NCBI GenBank assembly: GCA_037446115.1
Contig: JBBIJF010000010.1
Coordinates: 75,555-139,554, forward strand
Length of the DNA stretch: 64,000 nucleotides
DNA from: JANWXD01 sp037446115
GTDB lineage: Bacteria > Acidobacteriota > Terriglobia > Bryobacterales > Bryobacteraceae
Direction of reading: 5' to 3'
In this document: one piece after another, positions 44,616 through 53,825 of the stretch
Position numbering within the stretch: the stretch's first letter is position 1
Layout: every line of letters starts with the position of its first letter
Notes under the pieces: generated by a model
Database searches by the model: none
What the model was told of the DNA's origin: nothing
The model's input: only the letters and a program-made list of their open reading frames with translations
Position numbers and translations under genes: made by a program

Positions 44616-46664
44616 GTGCCCCAGGTTCGCCACTCGGTCTGTGCCCTGGACTGCCCGGACGCCTGTTCCCTGCTCGTCACCGTGGAAAACGGCCGTGCGC
44701 TAAAACTGCGCGGCGACCCGGAACATCCGGTGACGCGCGGCTTCCTCTGCGCCAAAGTGGCGCGATATCTCGATCGGGAGTACTCGCCGGAACGCTTGCT
44801 GTATCCGTTGCGGCGCGCCGGCCGGAAAGGCGAAGGGCGCTTCGAGCGGATCTCCTGGGATCAGGCCCTCGACGAAATCGCCTCCCGCCTCCGGCACATC
44901 GCCGCAGCCTATGGCCCGGAGGCCATCCTGCCCTACAGCTACGGCGGGACGATGGGGCTGCTCAACGGCTCCGGCATGGACCGCCGCTTTTTTCACCGGC
45001 TCGGTGCGTCGCGCCTGGACCGCACCATCTGCGCCGCCACGGGCTCTGCCGCCCTGATGGAAACCATCGGGCTGCGCTATGGCACGGAGCCGGAACAATT
45101 CCGCCGCTCGCGCCTCATCCTGGCCTGGGGCGCCAATATTCTTGGGAACAACGTCCATCTGTGGCCCTTCATCGTTGAGGCCCGGCGCAACGGCGCCCGG
45201 CTCTACACGATTGATCCGGTCCGGAACAAGACGGGCGAGCTCGCCGACCGCCACTTCCCCATCTACCCGGGAAGCGACGCCGCCCTCGCCCTCGGCATGA
45301 TGCACGTCATCGTCGCCGAGAAGCTCTACGACGCCGACTACGTCGCCCGGTTTACCTCAGGCTTTGCGGAGCTGCGCGCCCGCCTGGCCGAATACCCGCC
45401 CGAGCGCGTGGCTGCCCTCACCGGCCTCCCCGCCGAAGACGTCGTGGCTCTGGCTCGCGAGTATGCCACCACGCGGCCTGCCGTCATCCGCCTCAATTAC
45501 GGAGTGCAGCGCAACGAGCGCGGCGGCGCGGCCGTAAAAGCGATCTCGCTGCTCCCCGCCCTCACCGGTTCCTGGCGCGAAGAAGGCGGAGGACTGCTAC
45601 TGAGCACCTCTCAGGCCTTCCACCTGAACAAGGCCGCCTTGGAGCGGGCCGACTTGCAGCTCAAGGCTCTCGGGCGCCCGGCTCGCCTCATCAACATGTC
45701 GGAACTTGGCAAAGCGCTCACCGCGCTGGACAACCCGCCCGTGAAAGCGCTCGTGGTCTACAACTCCAATCCGGCGGCCGTCGCTCCCAACCGGAATCTG
45801 GTCGTCGAAGGCTTGCGCCGGGAAGATCTCTTCACTGTCGTGCTCGAGCAGTTCCAGACCGACACGGCGGACTACGCCGACATCCTTCTTCCCGTAACCA
45901 CCTTCCTCGAACACACGGATCTGTACTTCTCATACGGCCACTACTACTTGCAGCTGGCCCGCCCTGTGGTGCCGCCGCCCGGAGAAGCCAGATCCAACGT
46001 CGAGATCTTCCGCCTGCTCGCCGCGCGCATGGGCTTCGACGAGCCTTGCTTTGCGGAAAGCGAAGACGACATGATCCGCGCGTTGCTGCAAAGCGATCAT
46101 CCCTTCGTCAGCGGCATCCGGCTCGAGGAGCTGGAACGGCGGCACTTCGTGCGGTTGCGCGTGTCGGCAGACGGGAGCCCCTTCCTGCCTTTCGCCCACG
46201 GCGGCTTCGGAACGCCCTCCGGCAAGTGCGATTTGGCGGCGGGAGCCGTCGAATACCAGCCCCCGGAGGAATCCCGCTTGGGCAACGAGGCGCTGCGCCG
46301 ACGCTATCCGCTGGAGCTGATCTCCCCCAAGAACGATGACAGCATGAACTCGACTTTCGGCAACCGTCCGGGTGTAGATCACCAAACATCGCACATCACG
46401 CTTCACCCGGCCGACGCGGCGGCTCGCGGCATCGCCGACGGCGATCCGGTCCGCGTCTTCAACAATCGCGGCAGCCTGCTTCTGGTGGCGCGGGTGGCCG
46501 ATACCGTGCGTCCGGGCGTGGCCCGCGCCGGCTCGGTGCGCTGGCCCAAGATGGCGCCGGACCGCAATAACGTCAACGTTTTGACTTCGGACCGCCTGGC
46601 GGATCTGGGGGGCGGTCCGACATTCTATAGCTGTTTGGTGGAAGTGGAACGATGCGGAGACTGA
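44616..46664 (+). CDS. Molybdopterin-dependent oxidoreductase, Fe-S type
   Basis: A 682-residue catalytic subunit of the DMSO reductase superfamily. The N-terminus has a 4Fe-4S site: Cys in VCALDCPDACSLL plus a fourth Cys in RGFLCAK. Next come the molybdopterin segments SYGGTMGLLNGSGMDRRF, RTICAATGSAAL (candidate Mo-ligand cysteine), LILAWGANILGNNVHLW and YTIDPVRNKT, and the C-terminal cap with HPADAAARGIADGDPVRV. It lacks a Tat signal, so it is probably cytoplasmic. No electron-transfer or membrane subunit is adjacent, so the substrate is unknown. Starts at GTG 44616, just after a TATAAT box. Confidence 0.88.
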   Translation: MPQVRHSVCALDCPDACSLLVTVENGRALKLRGDPEHPVTRGFLCAKVARYLDREYSPERLLYPLRRAGRKGEGRFERISWDQALDEIASRLRHIAAAYGPEAILPYSYGGTMGLLNGSGMDRRFFHRLGASRLDRTICAATGSAALMETIGLRYGTEPEQFRRSRLILAWGANILGNNVHLWPFIVEARRNGARLYTIDPVRNKTGELADRHFPIYPGSDAALALGMMHVIVAEKLYDADYVARFTSGFAELRARLAEYPPERVAALTGLPAEDVVALAREYATTRPAVIRLNYGVQRNERGGAAVKAISLLPALTGSWREEGGGLLLSTSQAFHLNKAALERADLQLKALGRPARLINMSELGKALTALDNPPVKALVVYNSNPAAVAPNRNLVVEGLRREDLFTVVLEQFQTDTADYADILLPVTTFLEHTDLYFSYGHYYLQLARPVVPPPGEARSNVEIFRLLAARMGFDEPCFAESEDDMIRALLQSDHPFVSGIRLEELERRHFVRLRVSADGSPFLPFAHGGFGTPSGKCDLAAGAVEYQPPEESRLGNEALRRRYPLELISPKNDDSMNSTFGNRPGVDHQTSHITLHPADAAARGIADGDPVRVFNNRGSLLLVARVADTVRPGVARAGSVRWPKMAPDRNNVNVLTSDRLADLGGGPTFYSCLVEVERCGD

Positions 46665-47185
46665 GCTGCGCCGGCCTGGCCTGGTTGCTGGCACTGGCTG
46701 CAACTGCCTGCCGGAGAGGCCCGGAAACGGTACCTGCGAGTGCGACCCAGGAGGAAACCCAGGAGCTTGCCAGCATGATCCATGTGGCGGATCCCCGGGC
46801 TTCGCTCCAGCTCGTCAAGGGATTCCACGAAGTCGAGCAGAACGCCTGGCGCTGGACCATGGCGCGCTTTGCCGTCACGCTTCGGGCCCCGGCCGGGGCG
46901 TCTCAAAAAGGAGCGGTCCTGGTGTTGAAGGGCGCAGTGCCGGATCCTGTGATCGCAAAACTGAAGTCCGTGACGCTGACCGCCAACGTGGAGGGCGTGC
47001 CGCTGGCTGCCGAAACCTTCAGCAAGCCCGGCGACTGCACCTACCGGCGGGATGTCCCTCCCGGCGCTTTCCCCGCAGAAGCCGTCACGGTCAACTTCGC
47101 GCTGGATAAGGCCCTGGCGCCCGGTGAGGCCGATCACCGCGAACTGGGCATCGTTGTCACCTCCGTCGGCTTCGAAGCAAAATGA
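46652..47185 (+). CDS. Predicted lipoprotein, unknown
   Basis: A 177-residue protein with an N-terminal signal ending in a lipobox-like LAATAC, so it is probably lipid-anchored. The mature part has a beta-rich domain (WRWTMARFAVTLRAPAGAS, VTLTANVEGVPLAAETFSKP, GIVVTSVGFEAK) like many sugar-binding or immunoglobulin-like modules. It overlaps the molybdopterin gene by 13 bp and the next membrane glycosyltransferase by 4 bp; a tie to the GT-C enzyme seems more natural than to the oxidoreductase. Confidence 0.65.
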   Translation: MRRLSCAGLAWLLALAATACRRGPETVPASATQEETQELASMIHVADPRASLQLVKGFHEVEQNAWRWTMARFAVTLRAPAGASQKGAVLVLKGAVPDPVIAKLKSVTLTANVEGVPLAAETFSKPGDCTYRRDVPPGAFPAEAVTVNFALDKALAPGEADHRELGIVVTSVGFEAK

Positions 47186-49038
47186 GTCGGGCCTTGCGCG
47201 CGGCCTGGTGGCTCGCGCCGGCCGCCTTCTTCGTGGCGTTCTACTGGCTCGGACTCCGGATCTGGTTCCACCAGGATGACTTCGCCTGGCTCAACCTGAG
47301 CCTCCATGTGCACAGCTGGCGCGATCTGGCTCATGCGCTGTTCGTTCCCCGTTCCTTCGGCACCATCCGCCCCTTGAGCGAACGCGGCTTCTTTCTGGCT
47401 TTCTATGCTCTTTTCGGACTCGACGCCGTTCCGTTCCGGATTGCGGTTCACCTGACGCAGTTGGCCAACCTCGTGCTTCTGGCCTGGATTGTGCGGCGCC
47501 TGACGCAGTCGCGGCTTGCCGGATTTCTGGCTCCGCTGTTCTGGGCCTGCTCGAGCGTGCTGGCCGCGGCGCTGGCCTGGACGTCCTCCTACAACCAGAT
47601 TCTGTGTGCGTTTTTCGTGCTGCTGAGCCTGTGCCTGCTCATTCGTTACGGCGAAACCGGCCGCCGCCGCTACTGGATCGCGCAGTGGGTTTCGTTTCTC
47701 CTCGGTTTCGGAGCGCTCGAAATCCATGTCGTTTACCCCGTGATCGCTGCGGCCTACGCCTGGTTCTGGGCGCGCGGCCACTTTCGCAAAACGCTGTGGC
47801 TGTTGGTGCCCTCCGGCCTATACGGACTCGGCCACCTATTGGTGGCGCCGAAGCCGGAAACCGGCGTGTATGCGCCGCGCCTCGATGCCAGCATTCTCCA
47901 GGCGCTGTGGCGCTACTGGGAGATGGCCCTGGGCCCTGTGCGGCTCATTCCCGTATGGCCGGAGTTCGGCCCCTGGGCGCCCGTGGCCACCGCCGCCCTG
48001 ACGGCGGGTCTCGTGGGATTCCTCATCTGGCAGCTGCGGCACCGGCGGTGGCAATTCGTTTTTCCTTTCTTGTGGTTTCTCGCCTTGTTGGGGCCGTTTC
48101 TCCCCTTTAGCGGCCACGTGTCGGATTACTATCTGGCGGCGCCCGTGAGTGGCCTGGCCGTTTTGGGAGCCTGGGCCGTGGCCTGCGGGTGGGATGCCCG
48201 AGGGTGGCGGCGCCTGCTGGCCCTCGTGCTTGCGGCAGTTTACCTCAGCGTCTCCATTCCCGTGGCGCGCACGACGCTGCGCTGGCATTTCGAGCGGGGC
48301 CGGATGGCGCGCACGCTCGTCTACGGCCTGGCGCGTGCCCGACAGCTGCACCCCGGCAAGACGATTCTGCTCACCGGCGTCACCACCGACATGTTCTGGA
48401 CCGCGGTTTTCGACAAGCCCTACCGATTACTCGGACTGACTCACGTGTATCTGGCCCCCGGGGCCGAAGACAACATCGAAGATCATCCGGAGCTCGGTGA
48501 TATTCAGGAATTCCTCCTGCCGCCGGCCGTGGCGCTCGAGGCGCTTGAGCAGAAGCAAGCAGTCGTCTACGATGCGGCGGGCGATCGGCTGCGGAATGTA
48601 ACCGGGCCCTATTACGCCCTGGCGCGCAACCGCTGGTCGCCGAGCGAACTGCCTCGCAGAATCGACGCCGGCAATCCGCTGTTTGCCTCCTTCCTCGGCC
48701 CGGAATGGTATCCGATCGAAGCCGGCTATCGCTGGATGCCGCGTCAGGCCACGCTGCGTCTGGGCGGCCCCGGCCGCACCCTCCGACTGGCCGGCTTCTG
48801 CCCGCAGGAGCAGGTCCGCTCCGGGCCCGTGCATCTTCGCGTGCGCGTGGATGGCCATACCTTCGCCCCGGTGGCTCTGCGCCGCGGCAATGCTCCGTTC
48901 GAAGTTGCCCTCCCGCTGCCGGACAAGCTGGCGCAGGCCGGCGAACTCAGGATCGTGCTCGAGGTGGACCGCACGTTTGCGCGCCCGGAAGACGGCCGGC
49001 CGCTCGGGCTCGTGTTCGGCTCGATCGGGGTGCGCTGA
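47182..49038 (+). CDS. GT-C type polytopic membrane protein, probable glycosyltransferase
   Basis: A 618-residue protein with about ten to twelve transmembrane helices in the first 400 residues. The first loop holds IWFHQDDFAWLNLS, a paired Asp matching the catalytic acid position of GT-C enzymes. The last 200 residues are soluble and contain a beta-rich domain ending HTFAPVALRRGNAPFEVALP. ATGA overlap links it to the lipoprotein gene. The 3' 612 bp are also open, in antisense, for the convergent gene. Confidence 0.75.
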   Translation: MSRALRAAWWLAPAAFFVAFYWLGLRIWFHQDDFAWLNLSLHVHSWRDLAHALFVPRSFGTIRPLSERGFFLAFYALFGLDAVPFRIAVHLTQLANLVLLAWIVRRLTQSRLAGFLAPLFWACSSVLAAALAWTSSYNQILCAFFVLLSLCLLIRYGETGRRRYWIAQWVSFLLGFGALEIHVVYPVIAAAYAWFWARGHFRKTLWLLVPSGLYGLGHLLVAPKPETGVYAPRLDASILQALWRYWEMALGPVRLIPVWPEFGPWAPVATAALTAGLVGFLIWQLRHRRWQFVFPFLWFLALLGPFLPFSGHVSDYYLAAPVSGLAVLGAWAVACGWDARGWRRLLALVLAAVYLSVSIPVARTTLRWHFERGRMARTLVYGLARARQLHPGKTILLTGVTTDMFWTAVFDKPYRLLGLTHVYLAPGAEDNIEDHPELGDIQEFLLPPAVALEALEQKQAVVYDAAGDRLRNVTGPYYALARNRWSPSELPRRIDAGNPLFASFLGPEWYPIEAGYRWMPRQATLRLGGPGRTLRLAGFCPQEQVRSGPVHLRVRVDGHTFAPVALRRGNAPFEVALPLPDKLAQAGELRIVLEVDRTFARPEDGRPLGLVFGSIGVR

Positions 49039-50655
49039 GCGCCGCCGGAATCCGAACACCTCGAACACCGGACGGCCGTGGCGGTCCCGCACAAGGTAGC
49101 GGCGCACTTTTTCGTAGCCCTCCCGCCGCGCCAGTTCGAGCAGCCGGGCATTGACGCCGGCAAACTGCTCTTCGCCGTCCACGTGCCCGACGAAGACGCC
49201 GCCCGCGTTGGCCAGTCGCTCGCGCAGCTCTCGCTGTTCTGCCTCGCTCGGTTGTTCTTTTCGCAACACGGCCGATGCTTCTCTCAGCGGCAGGCGCCCC
49301 TGGTGGAGAAACCGGAGGGGATCAAGGATGCCCCAGTCGGTCACATAAATCTCCGTGGCGCGGATGTGCCGCAGCGACTCCGAGAGGGCGTAGATGGCAT
49401 CCGTCCAGGATCCTGCCGCTCCGTAGCGGATCAGCTGAACCCGGTACTGGTTGGTGACGAGCAGGCTGCAGGCGCAGACGGCCGCAACGGCCGACGCCGC
49501 CGCGCCGATCCCGATTCGGCTGTGGATCCGCCGGCCCGCTTCCGCGATGGCGATCGCGGCAAAACAGTGCGGCCACGGCCACAGCAGCACCGCATGGTGG
49601 ACTGAGCCGCCCGCGCCGCCGGTCGCCAGCATTTGCGCCCACGCAACGGCCGGTGTGATCAGGGCAAACCACAGCGGCTTCCACGCCGGCGTGCGCCGCA
49701 GCCAGGCGAGCAGCAACACGCTCGCTGCCGCCATCCAGGGAAACGGCGTAGCGCGCACGGAACCTGCTGCGCGGCTCACCTCCACCGACCATTCCTCCCA
49801 GCTCGATTCCGGCTGTGCCGCAGAAGCGCCGCCGCCATCCTCGCGCGCGATGTAACCGAACAGGCCGCTGCCGTCCAGACTGCTCCGCAGCACGTACAGT
49901 TTGTCCCGCAAGTTTCCGAGCTCCTGTTCGGCGCCGAACCGAAAGGTCACGCCCGGCTCCCGGACATTGAACCACACGAGCGGCCAGGCGCCCAGCAAAA
50001 AGCAAATCACCGCTTCCGCGACGTTCCGGCGGGTCCAGTGCCGCCGGATTGCGCCGTGCAGGACCAGAGCGCTGGCGACGATCATCCCGCCCAGCGTCCA
50101 GACAAACAGAGCCTTGTTCCACAAGGCGAGTCCAAAGCAAAACCAACCGCCCCGCAACGACCACCGGGATCCGGTTCGATCAAAACGGACCAGAGCGGAC
50201 AACCCGGCGAGGCTCAGCAGGTGCTGGAGCGCGACGGGGCCCCAGTCGAAGACTGTTGTGAGCAAAAACGTCGTATCGGTGGCAAGAAGTGCCGCGGCCA
50301 GGGCTGCCGCCGTGGTTCCCGCCACGGCCCGCGTGAACTGGAAGAAGGCGGCGATCGTGATAACACCCACCAACAGGACGGGAAGGCGGACCGACCAGGG
50401 TGAAGGCCCCCAGAGCTTTACGATCGGACCGTACAGCCAGCTTTTGAGCGCGCCCAGGTACTCAAGCAGCATCAAGGGGATCGTGCGCCCGGCGGCAGCG
50501 ATCGAGAACGGGCAGTATTGGGGCCCGTAGATACCGGCGGCGAACAGGATCTCATCCTGCTGGATTCCAGGATAAGGAAGTACCGATAACCCGTTTGCCA
50601 AGAATAGGATAACGCCAAGCAGGAGGCAGCCGAGGGCGAGGGTGCGGCGGAACAC
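48427..50655 (-). CDS. GT-C type membrane protein with run-on C-terminal tail
   Basis: The frame codes for about 742 residues. The first 540 look real: an N-terminal helix, the loop PYPGIQQDEILFAAGIYGP with an Asp-Glu pair as in ArnT-like glycosyltransferases, and about ten more helices, ending near RPVFEVFGFRRR. Beyond about 49039 the frame runs antisense through the neighbouring gene for a further 204 residues of Arg/Ala/Gly/His-rich sequence with no membrane pattern. A native stop was probably lost or is hidden by a sequence error. GTG 50655 is preferred because TATGAT (50661-50666) ends 5 nt upstream; TTG 50661 is the alternative. Confidence 0.68.
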   Translation of the reverse strand: MFRRTLALGCLLLGVILFLANGLSVLPYPGIQQDEILFAAGIYGPQYCPFSIAAAGRTIPLMLLEYLGALKSWLYGPIVKLWGPSPWSVRLPVLLVGVITIAAFFQFTRAVAGTTAAALAAALLATDTTFLLTTVFDWGPVALQHLLSLAGLSALVRFDRTGSRWSLRGGWFCFGLALWNKALFVWTLGGMIVASALVLHGAIRRHWTRRNVAEAVICFLLGAWPLVWFNVREPGVTFRFGAEQELGNLRDKLYVLRSSLDGSGLFGYIAREDGGGASAAQPESSWEEWSVEVSRAAGSVRATPFPWMAAASVLLLAWLRRTPAWKPLWFALITPAVAWAQMLATGGAGGSVHHAVLLWPWPHCFAAIAIAEAGRRIHSRIGIGAAASAVAAVCACSLLVTNQYRVQLIRYGAAGSWTDAIYALSESLRHIRATEIYVTDWGILDPLRFLHQGRLPLREASAVLRKEQPSEAEQRELRERLANAGGVFVGHVDGEEQFAGVNARLLELARREGYEKVRRYLVRDRHGRPVFEVFGFRRRSAHPDRAEHEPERPAVFRARKRAVHLEHDPEFAGLRQLVRQREGNFERSIAAAQSHRGEGMAIHAHAKMHGPGADLLLRAEAGQSEGAAGAAQTQRGLTRHPAIAGFDRIPFRAEEGGKQRIAGVDSARQFARRPAVARQGVIGPGYIPQPIARRIVDDCLLLLKRLERHGRRQEEFLNITELRMIFDVVFGPGGQIHVSQSE

Positions 50656-50660
50656 GCTCA

Positions 50661-50666
50661 ATCATA
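50661..50666 (-). promoter_or_regulatory. -10 box placed for a leaderless mRNA of the GT-C gene
   Basis: On the minus strand TATGAT ends 5 nt before GTG 50655. No ribosome-binding site is present. Confidence 0.35.
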
Positions 50667-50851
50667 CCATCCGGCGAGAGGCGGTGTCGGGAGGGCAAAA
50701 TCGGTCGGGATGCTGAAACTTTCGATGGGCGTCTGCGTCAATATCAGTACCCCCCGGTGTAGTGGGGTTAAGTTCTTTAGGCACACCCGCCCGCGGCTGC
50801 GTTGGAATCGTGAATGCATGTGCGCTGGCGGAGGCAATAGGCGAAGCTATT

Positions 50852-50868
50852 TTAGCGTATTGCGCTAA
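50852..50868. promoter_or_regulatory. Perfect palindrome TTAGCG-N5-CGCTAA, operator-like
   Basis: A 6-bp perfect inverted repeat with a 5-bp spacer lies 101 bp before the DksA/TraR-type gene in an AT-rich patch and overlaps a TAAGAT -10-like box (50866-50871). Its size fits a dimeric helix-turn-helix repressor site. The binding protein is unknown. Confidence 0.4.
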
Positions 50869-50969
50869 GATTTTATGCAACCGATTTGTGAAATTCCGCA
50901 TCCAAATGCGGTGGACGACCCAGAACCGGAACGTAACCCCGTCTCCGGCCGAAAAGGAGCATTGGGACC

Positions 50970-51353
50970 ATGACGAAGACCGAACTGAACCGATTCAAAC
51001 AGATCCTGGAAGAAAAGCAGGCCGAGCTTGCCAAAGTTCTGCGCAAGCGCGAGGGGATTGCCATCGAAAAAGCTGCGGACGCCCTCGACGAAGTCCAGTT
51101 CGCGGCCGAACGCGAGCTGGCCATTCGCAATCTGGATCGCGAGTCCCAGTTGTTTCGCCAGGTTCGCGCCGCCCTCCGGCGGATTGATGAAGGTACGTTT
51201 GGCATCTGTGTCCACTGCGACGAGGAAATCAGTCCGAAGCGCCTGCAGGCCGTTCCTTGGGCGGCCTACTGTCTGAAGTGCCAGGAAATCGCCGACCGCC
51301 AGCAAGAGCGCGGCGAGGAGATCCTCGAAGAGTTCCTCGTAGACGCGGCGTGA
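50970..51353 (+). CDS. TraR/DksA-family zinc-finger protein
   Basis: A 127-residue protein with an N-terminal coiled-coil region (about 5-75, with ALDEVQFAAERELAIRNLDRE) and a C-terminal four-cysteine zinc finger, CVHCDEEI and CLKCQE. This is the canonical DksA/TraR layout; family members bind RNA polymerase's secondary channel and adjust transcription with ppGpp. The protein is shorter than E. coli DksA (151). AAAAGGAG lies upstream of ATG 50970. A strong terminator follows at 51370. Confidence 0.9.
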   Translation: MTKTELNRFKQILEEKQAELAKVLRKREGIAIEKAADALDEVQFAAERELAIRNLDRESQLFRQVRAALRRIDEGTFGICVHCDEEISPKRLQAVPWAAYCLKCQEIADRQQERGEEILEEFLVDAA

Positions 51354-51369
51354 TCGTCGTTGCAGTTCG

Positions 51370-51404
51370 GGGGCGCGGGATCCCTTCCCGCGCCCCTGGT
51401 GTTT
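51370..51404 (+). terminator. Rho-independent terminator after the DksA/TraR gene
   Basis: An 11-bp perfect GC-rich stem, GGGGCGCGGGA (51370-51380) and TCCCGCGCCCC (51386-51396), with a 5-nt loop, followed by TGGTGTTTT. It lies 17 bp after the stop codon and separates this gene from the convergent pgeF. Confidence 0.85.
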
Positions 51405-52082
51405 TCAGGCGCGAATTCCGATTACAGAGAGCATACGGCCGGTGCGGGGGCCGTCGCGGCGCCAGGAATAAAATTCCTCCGCGCGGCAGCGAGTGCAGAT
51501 GCCTACCACGGCCAGCCGTTCCTCCCCCACGCCCAGCGCACGAAGCTGGCGGCGGGCGGCTTCGGCCAAATCCAGACGGGTCCTTCCGCTGAGATCCTTC
51601 CGCTCGGGGAAAAGCTCCCGAAACTGTGCCGCCACCTCCGGGCCGACTTCGTAGCAGCAGGGCCCGATGGCGGGACCCACGGCCACGAGCAACGCTTCGG
51701 GACGCGAACCAAAGCGCTCCGCCATCCGGCGGAGGGCCTCCGCCAGGATTCCCGCCGCAAGCCCGCGCCAGCCGGCATGGATGGCAGCGACGGCCCGATG
51801 TTCCGGGTCCGCCACCAGCAGCGGCAGGCAATCGGCGGTCCGCACGCCCAGCAGAAGGCCGGGCCGGTCTGTGATCAGGGCGTCGGCTTCTTCTGCAAGG
51901 CGGCCGGGAGCCGGAGCATACAGGCAGCGGGCCGAGTGGATCTGCTTTGCCGAGGCCAAGCGTCCGGAAGCGTCCCAGACCGTCTGCCGCGTACCGAAAC
52001 CGTGCTCGAGCCACTCGCAGCGGGCAAGCAGGGCCGCCTGCCAGATCGCCTCAGGGCTGCGGAAGAAGGCAACCGGAGCCAC
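51405..52082 (-). CDS. pgeF: Peptidoglycan editing factor / laccase-domain protein PgeF
   Basis: A 225-residue YfiH/PgeF-type protein. It has the motif TADCLPLLVADPEH with the conserved Cys, IHAGWRGLAAGI with the catalytic His, and GPAIGPCCYEVGPEV, all diagnostic. PgeF clears wrongly incorporated serine peptides from muropeptides; some relatives act on polyphenols or purine nucleosides. GTG 52082 starts 4 bp after the nuoB stop, so both are probably cotranscribed. Confidence 0.92.
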   Translation of the reverse strand: MAPVAFFRSPEAIWQAALLARCEWLEHGFGTRQTVWDASGRLASAKQIHSARCLYAPAPGRLAEEADALITDRPGLLLGVRTADCLPLLVADPEHRAVAAIHAGWRGLAAGILAEALRRMAERFGSRPEALLVAVGPAIGPCCYEVGPEVAAQFRELFPERKDLSGRTRLDLAEAARRQLRALGVGEERLAVVGICTRCRAEEFYSWRRDGPRTGRMLSVIGIRA

Positions 52083-52085
52083 AGC

Positions 52086-52649
<564 letters not shown>

Positions 52650-52737
52650 CGCCAGTCCCCAGCTACCGAATCATCATACCATCCCTGCAGGCGGCCGGAG
52701 GTTTGCCGTTCGCGCGCGTCGTGTTGACCGGGCCTGT

Positions 52738-53580
52738 TCAGGACGCCGCCGCCACGGGATTCCGCAGCAGGCCGATGCCTTCGATTTCCACTTCGACCAC
52801 ATCGCCGGGTTTCATGGGGCGCGTCGTGCCGGGCGTTCCGGTATAAATCACGTCGCCGGGAGTCAGGGTCACGTAGCGGCTGACCCAGCTGACGATGGCG
52901 GGCGGATCAAAAATCAAATCGGTCACGTACTGCTCCTGAACGACTTCGCCGTTCAGGCGCGTGCGCAGCAGGCGTTTTCCGGCTTCGGCGCCGCGCAAGA
53001 TGGCCGGACCCAGGGGGGCGAAAGTATCGGCGCCTTTGGCGCGCCACCATTGCAGGTCTTTGTCCGGGCCGTTCTGCCAGTCGCGCTCGCTGACGTCGTT
53101 GCCGCAGGTGTAGCCGAAGATGGCCGCGCGCGCCTCCTCGAGAGAGGCGTTTCGGAGGCGGCGGCCGATCACCACGACCAGCTCCCCTTCGTAATGCACG
53201 TTGCGCGCATCTTTGGGGATGACGATGGGATCCCCGGGGTTTTGCAGCGCGGTGACCGGCTTATAGAAGATCTCAGGGCGCGAAGGCGCGGGACGGCCGC
53301 CCAGGTGGCTGCGGTAGTTGAGTCCGACGGCGAGCACTTTGGGCGGCTCGCAGGGGTAGAGCAGCTTGACGCTGCCGGCCGGCAGGCGCTCGCCGGTTTC
53401 CTCGTGCGCGCCGAACAGCTCGCCGCGCAAGGCGCGAATCGTGTCGCCGTCCAGAATGCCGTAGGAGACGGCGGCGCCGCGGCGAAACCGCACGTATCGG
53501 ATTCCCTCCGCCTGCCGCGGGGCGTTCGCGAATGTTGTTGTGGCCATCCAGCCGAGCACCTCTCTGCGCGTGGTTTGCAT
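52738..53580 (-). CDS. Fumarylacetoacetate hydrolase-family protein
   Basis: A 280-residue FAH-fold hydrolase or isomerase. It has AVGLNYRSHLGG, the metal-binding YEGELVVVIG (Glu-x-Glu), GNDVSERDWQ and the late DVIYTGTPGTTRPM. Members act on fumarylpyruvate, oxaloacetate or aromatic breakdown products; the substrate is not evident. The N-terminus (TRREVLGWMATTT) has a Tat-like feature, and GGGAGGT lies upstream of the ATG. Confidence 0.88.
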   Translation of the reverse strand: MQTTRREVLGWMATTTFANAPRQAEGIRYVRFRRGAAVSYGILDGDTIRALRGELFGAHEETGERLPAGSVKLLYPCEPPKVLAVGLNYRSHLGGRPAPSRPEIFYKPVTALQNPGDPIVIPKDARNVHYEGELVVVIGRRLRNASLEEARAAIFGYTCGNDVSERDWQNGPDKDLQWWRAKGADTFAPLGPAILRGAEAGKRLLRTRLNGEVVQEQYVTDLIFDPPAIVSWVSRYVTLTPGDVIYTGTPGTTRPMKPGDVVEVEIEGIGLLRNPVAAAS

Positions 53581-53667
53581 CGGAACCTCCCGTTTTGGTT
53601 CCCAGGCTATGATAGCAGGCGCCCCGGGGGTTTCGTCCGAGAGAGGAAACGGGGCGATGTTTTAGCT

Positions 53668-53696
53668 TTGACACGGGGCGGGGGATGTGGGATGAT
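53668..53696 (+). promoter_or_regulatory. Promoter of the RRM protein gene
   Basis: A perfect TTGACA (53668-53673) is followed, after 17 bp, by GATGAT (53691-53696). A start near 53703 gives a leader of about 120 nt before ATG 53826, which is long for this genome and is seen in cold-shock type mRNAs. Confidence 0.5.
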
Positions 53697-53825
53697 GGAG
53701 GCTGCACTGTGAGCGTCAGAGTCTCCCTCAGCTAACCGTTGCTTTCCTGAGCTGCCGGCGGCTTCCTGTCTGCCTCTTCAGTGACATCAGGCGCTCGAAA
53801 AGGGCGCCGAGGAGATTCGAGAGAG

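Larger units (their letters stand above)
50656..50969. other. Intergenic region, 314 bp, before the DksA/TraR gene
   Basis: It holds divergent promoter sequences: TATGAT for the minus-strand gene at 50661-50666 and an AT-rich part with the TTAGCG/CGCTAA palindrome. A CCCC/GGGG weak stem is near 50752-50767. Short frames here show no coding character, and no RNA family is recognised. Confidence 0.5.

Noticed and set aside
50662..50901. A 79-codon frame on the minus strand in the gap before the DksA/TraR gene
   Set aside because: No ribosome-binding site, AT-rich composition and a product without recognisable features; the gap reads better as regulatory DNA.
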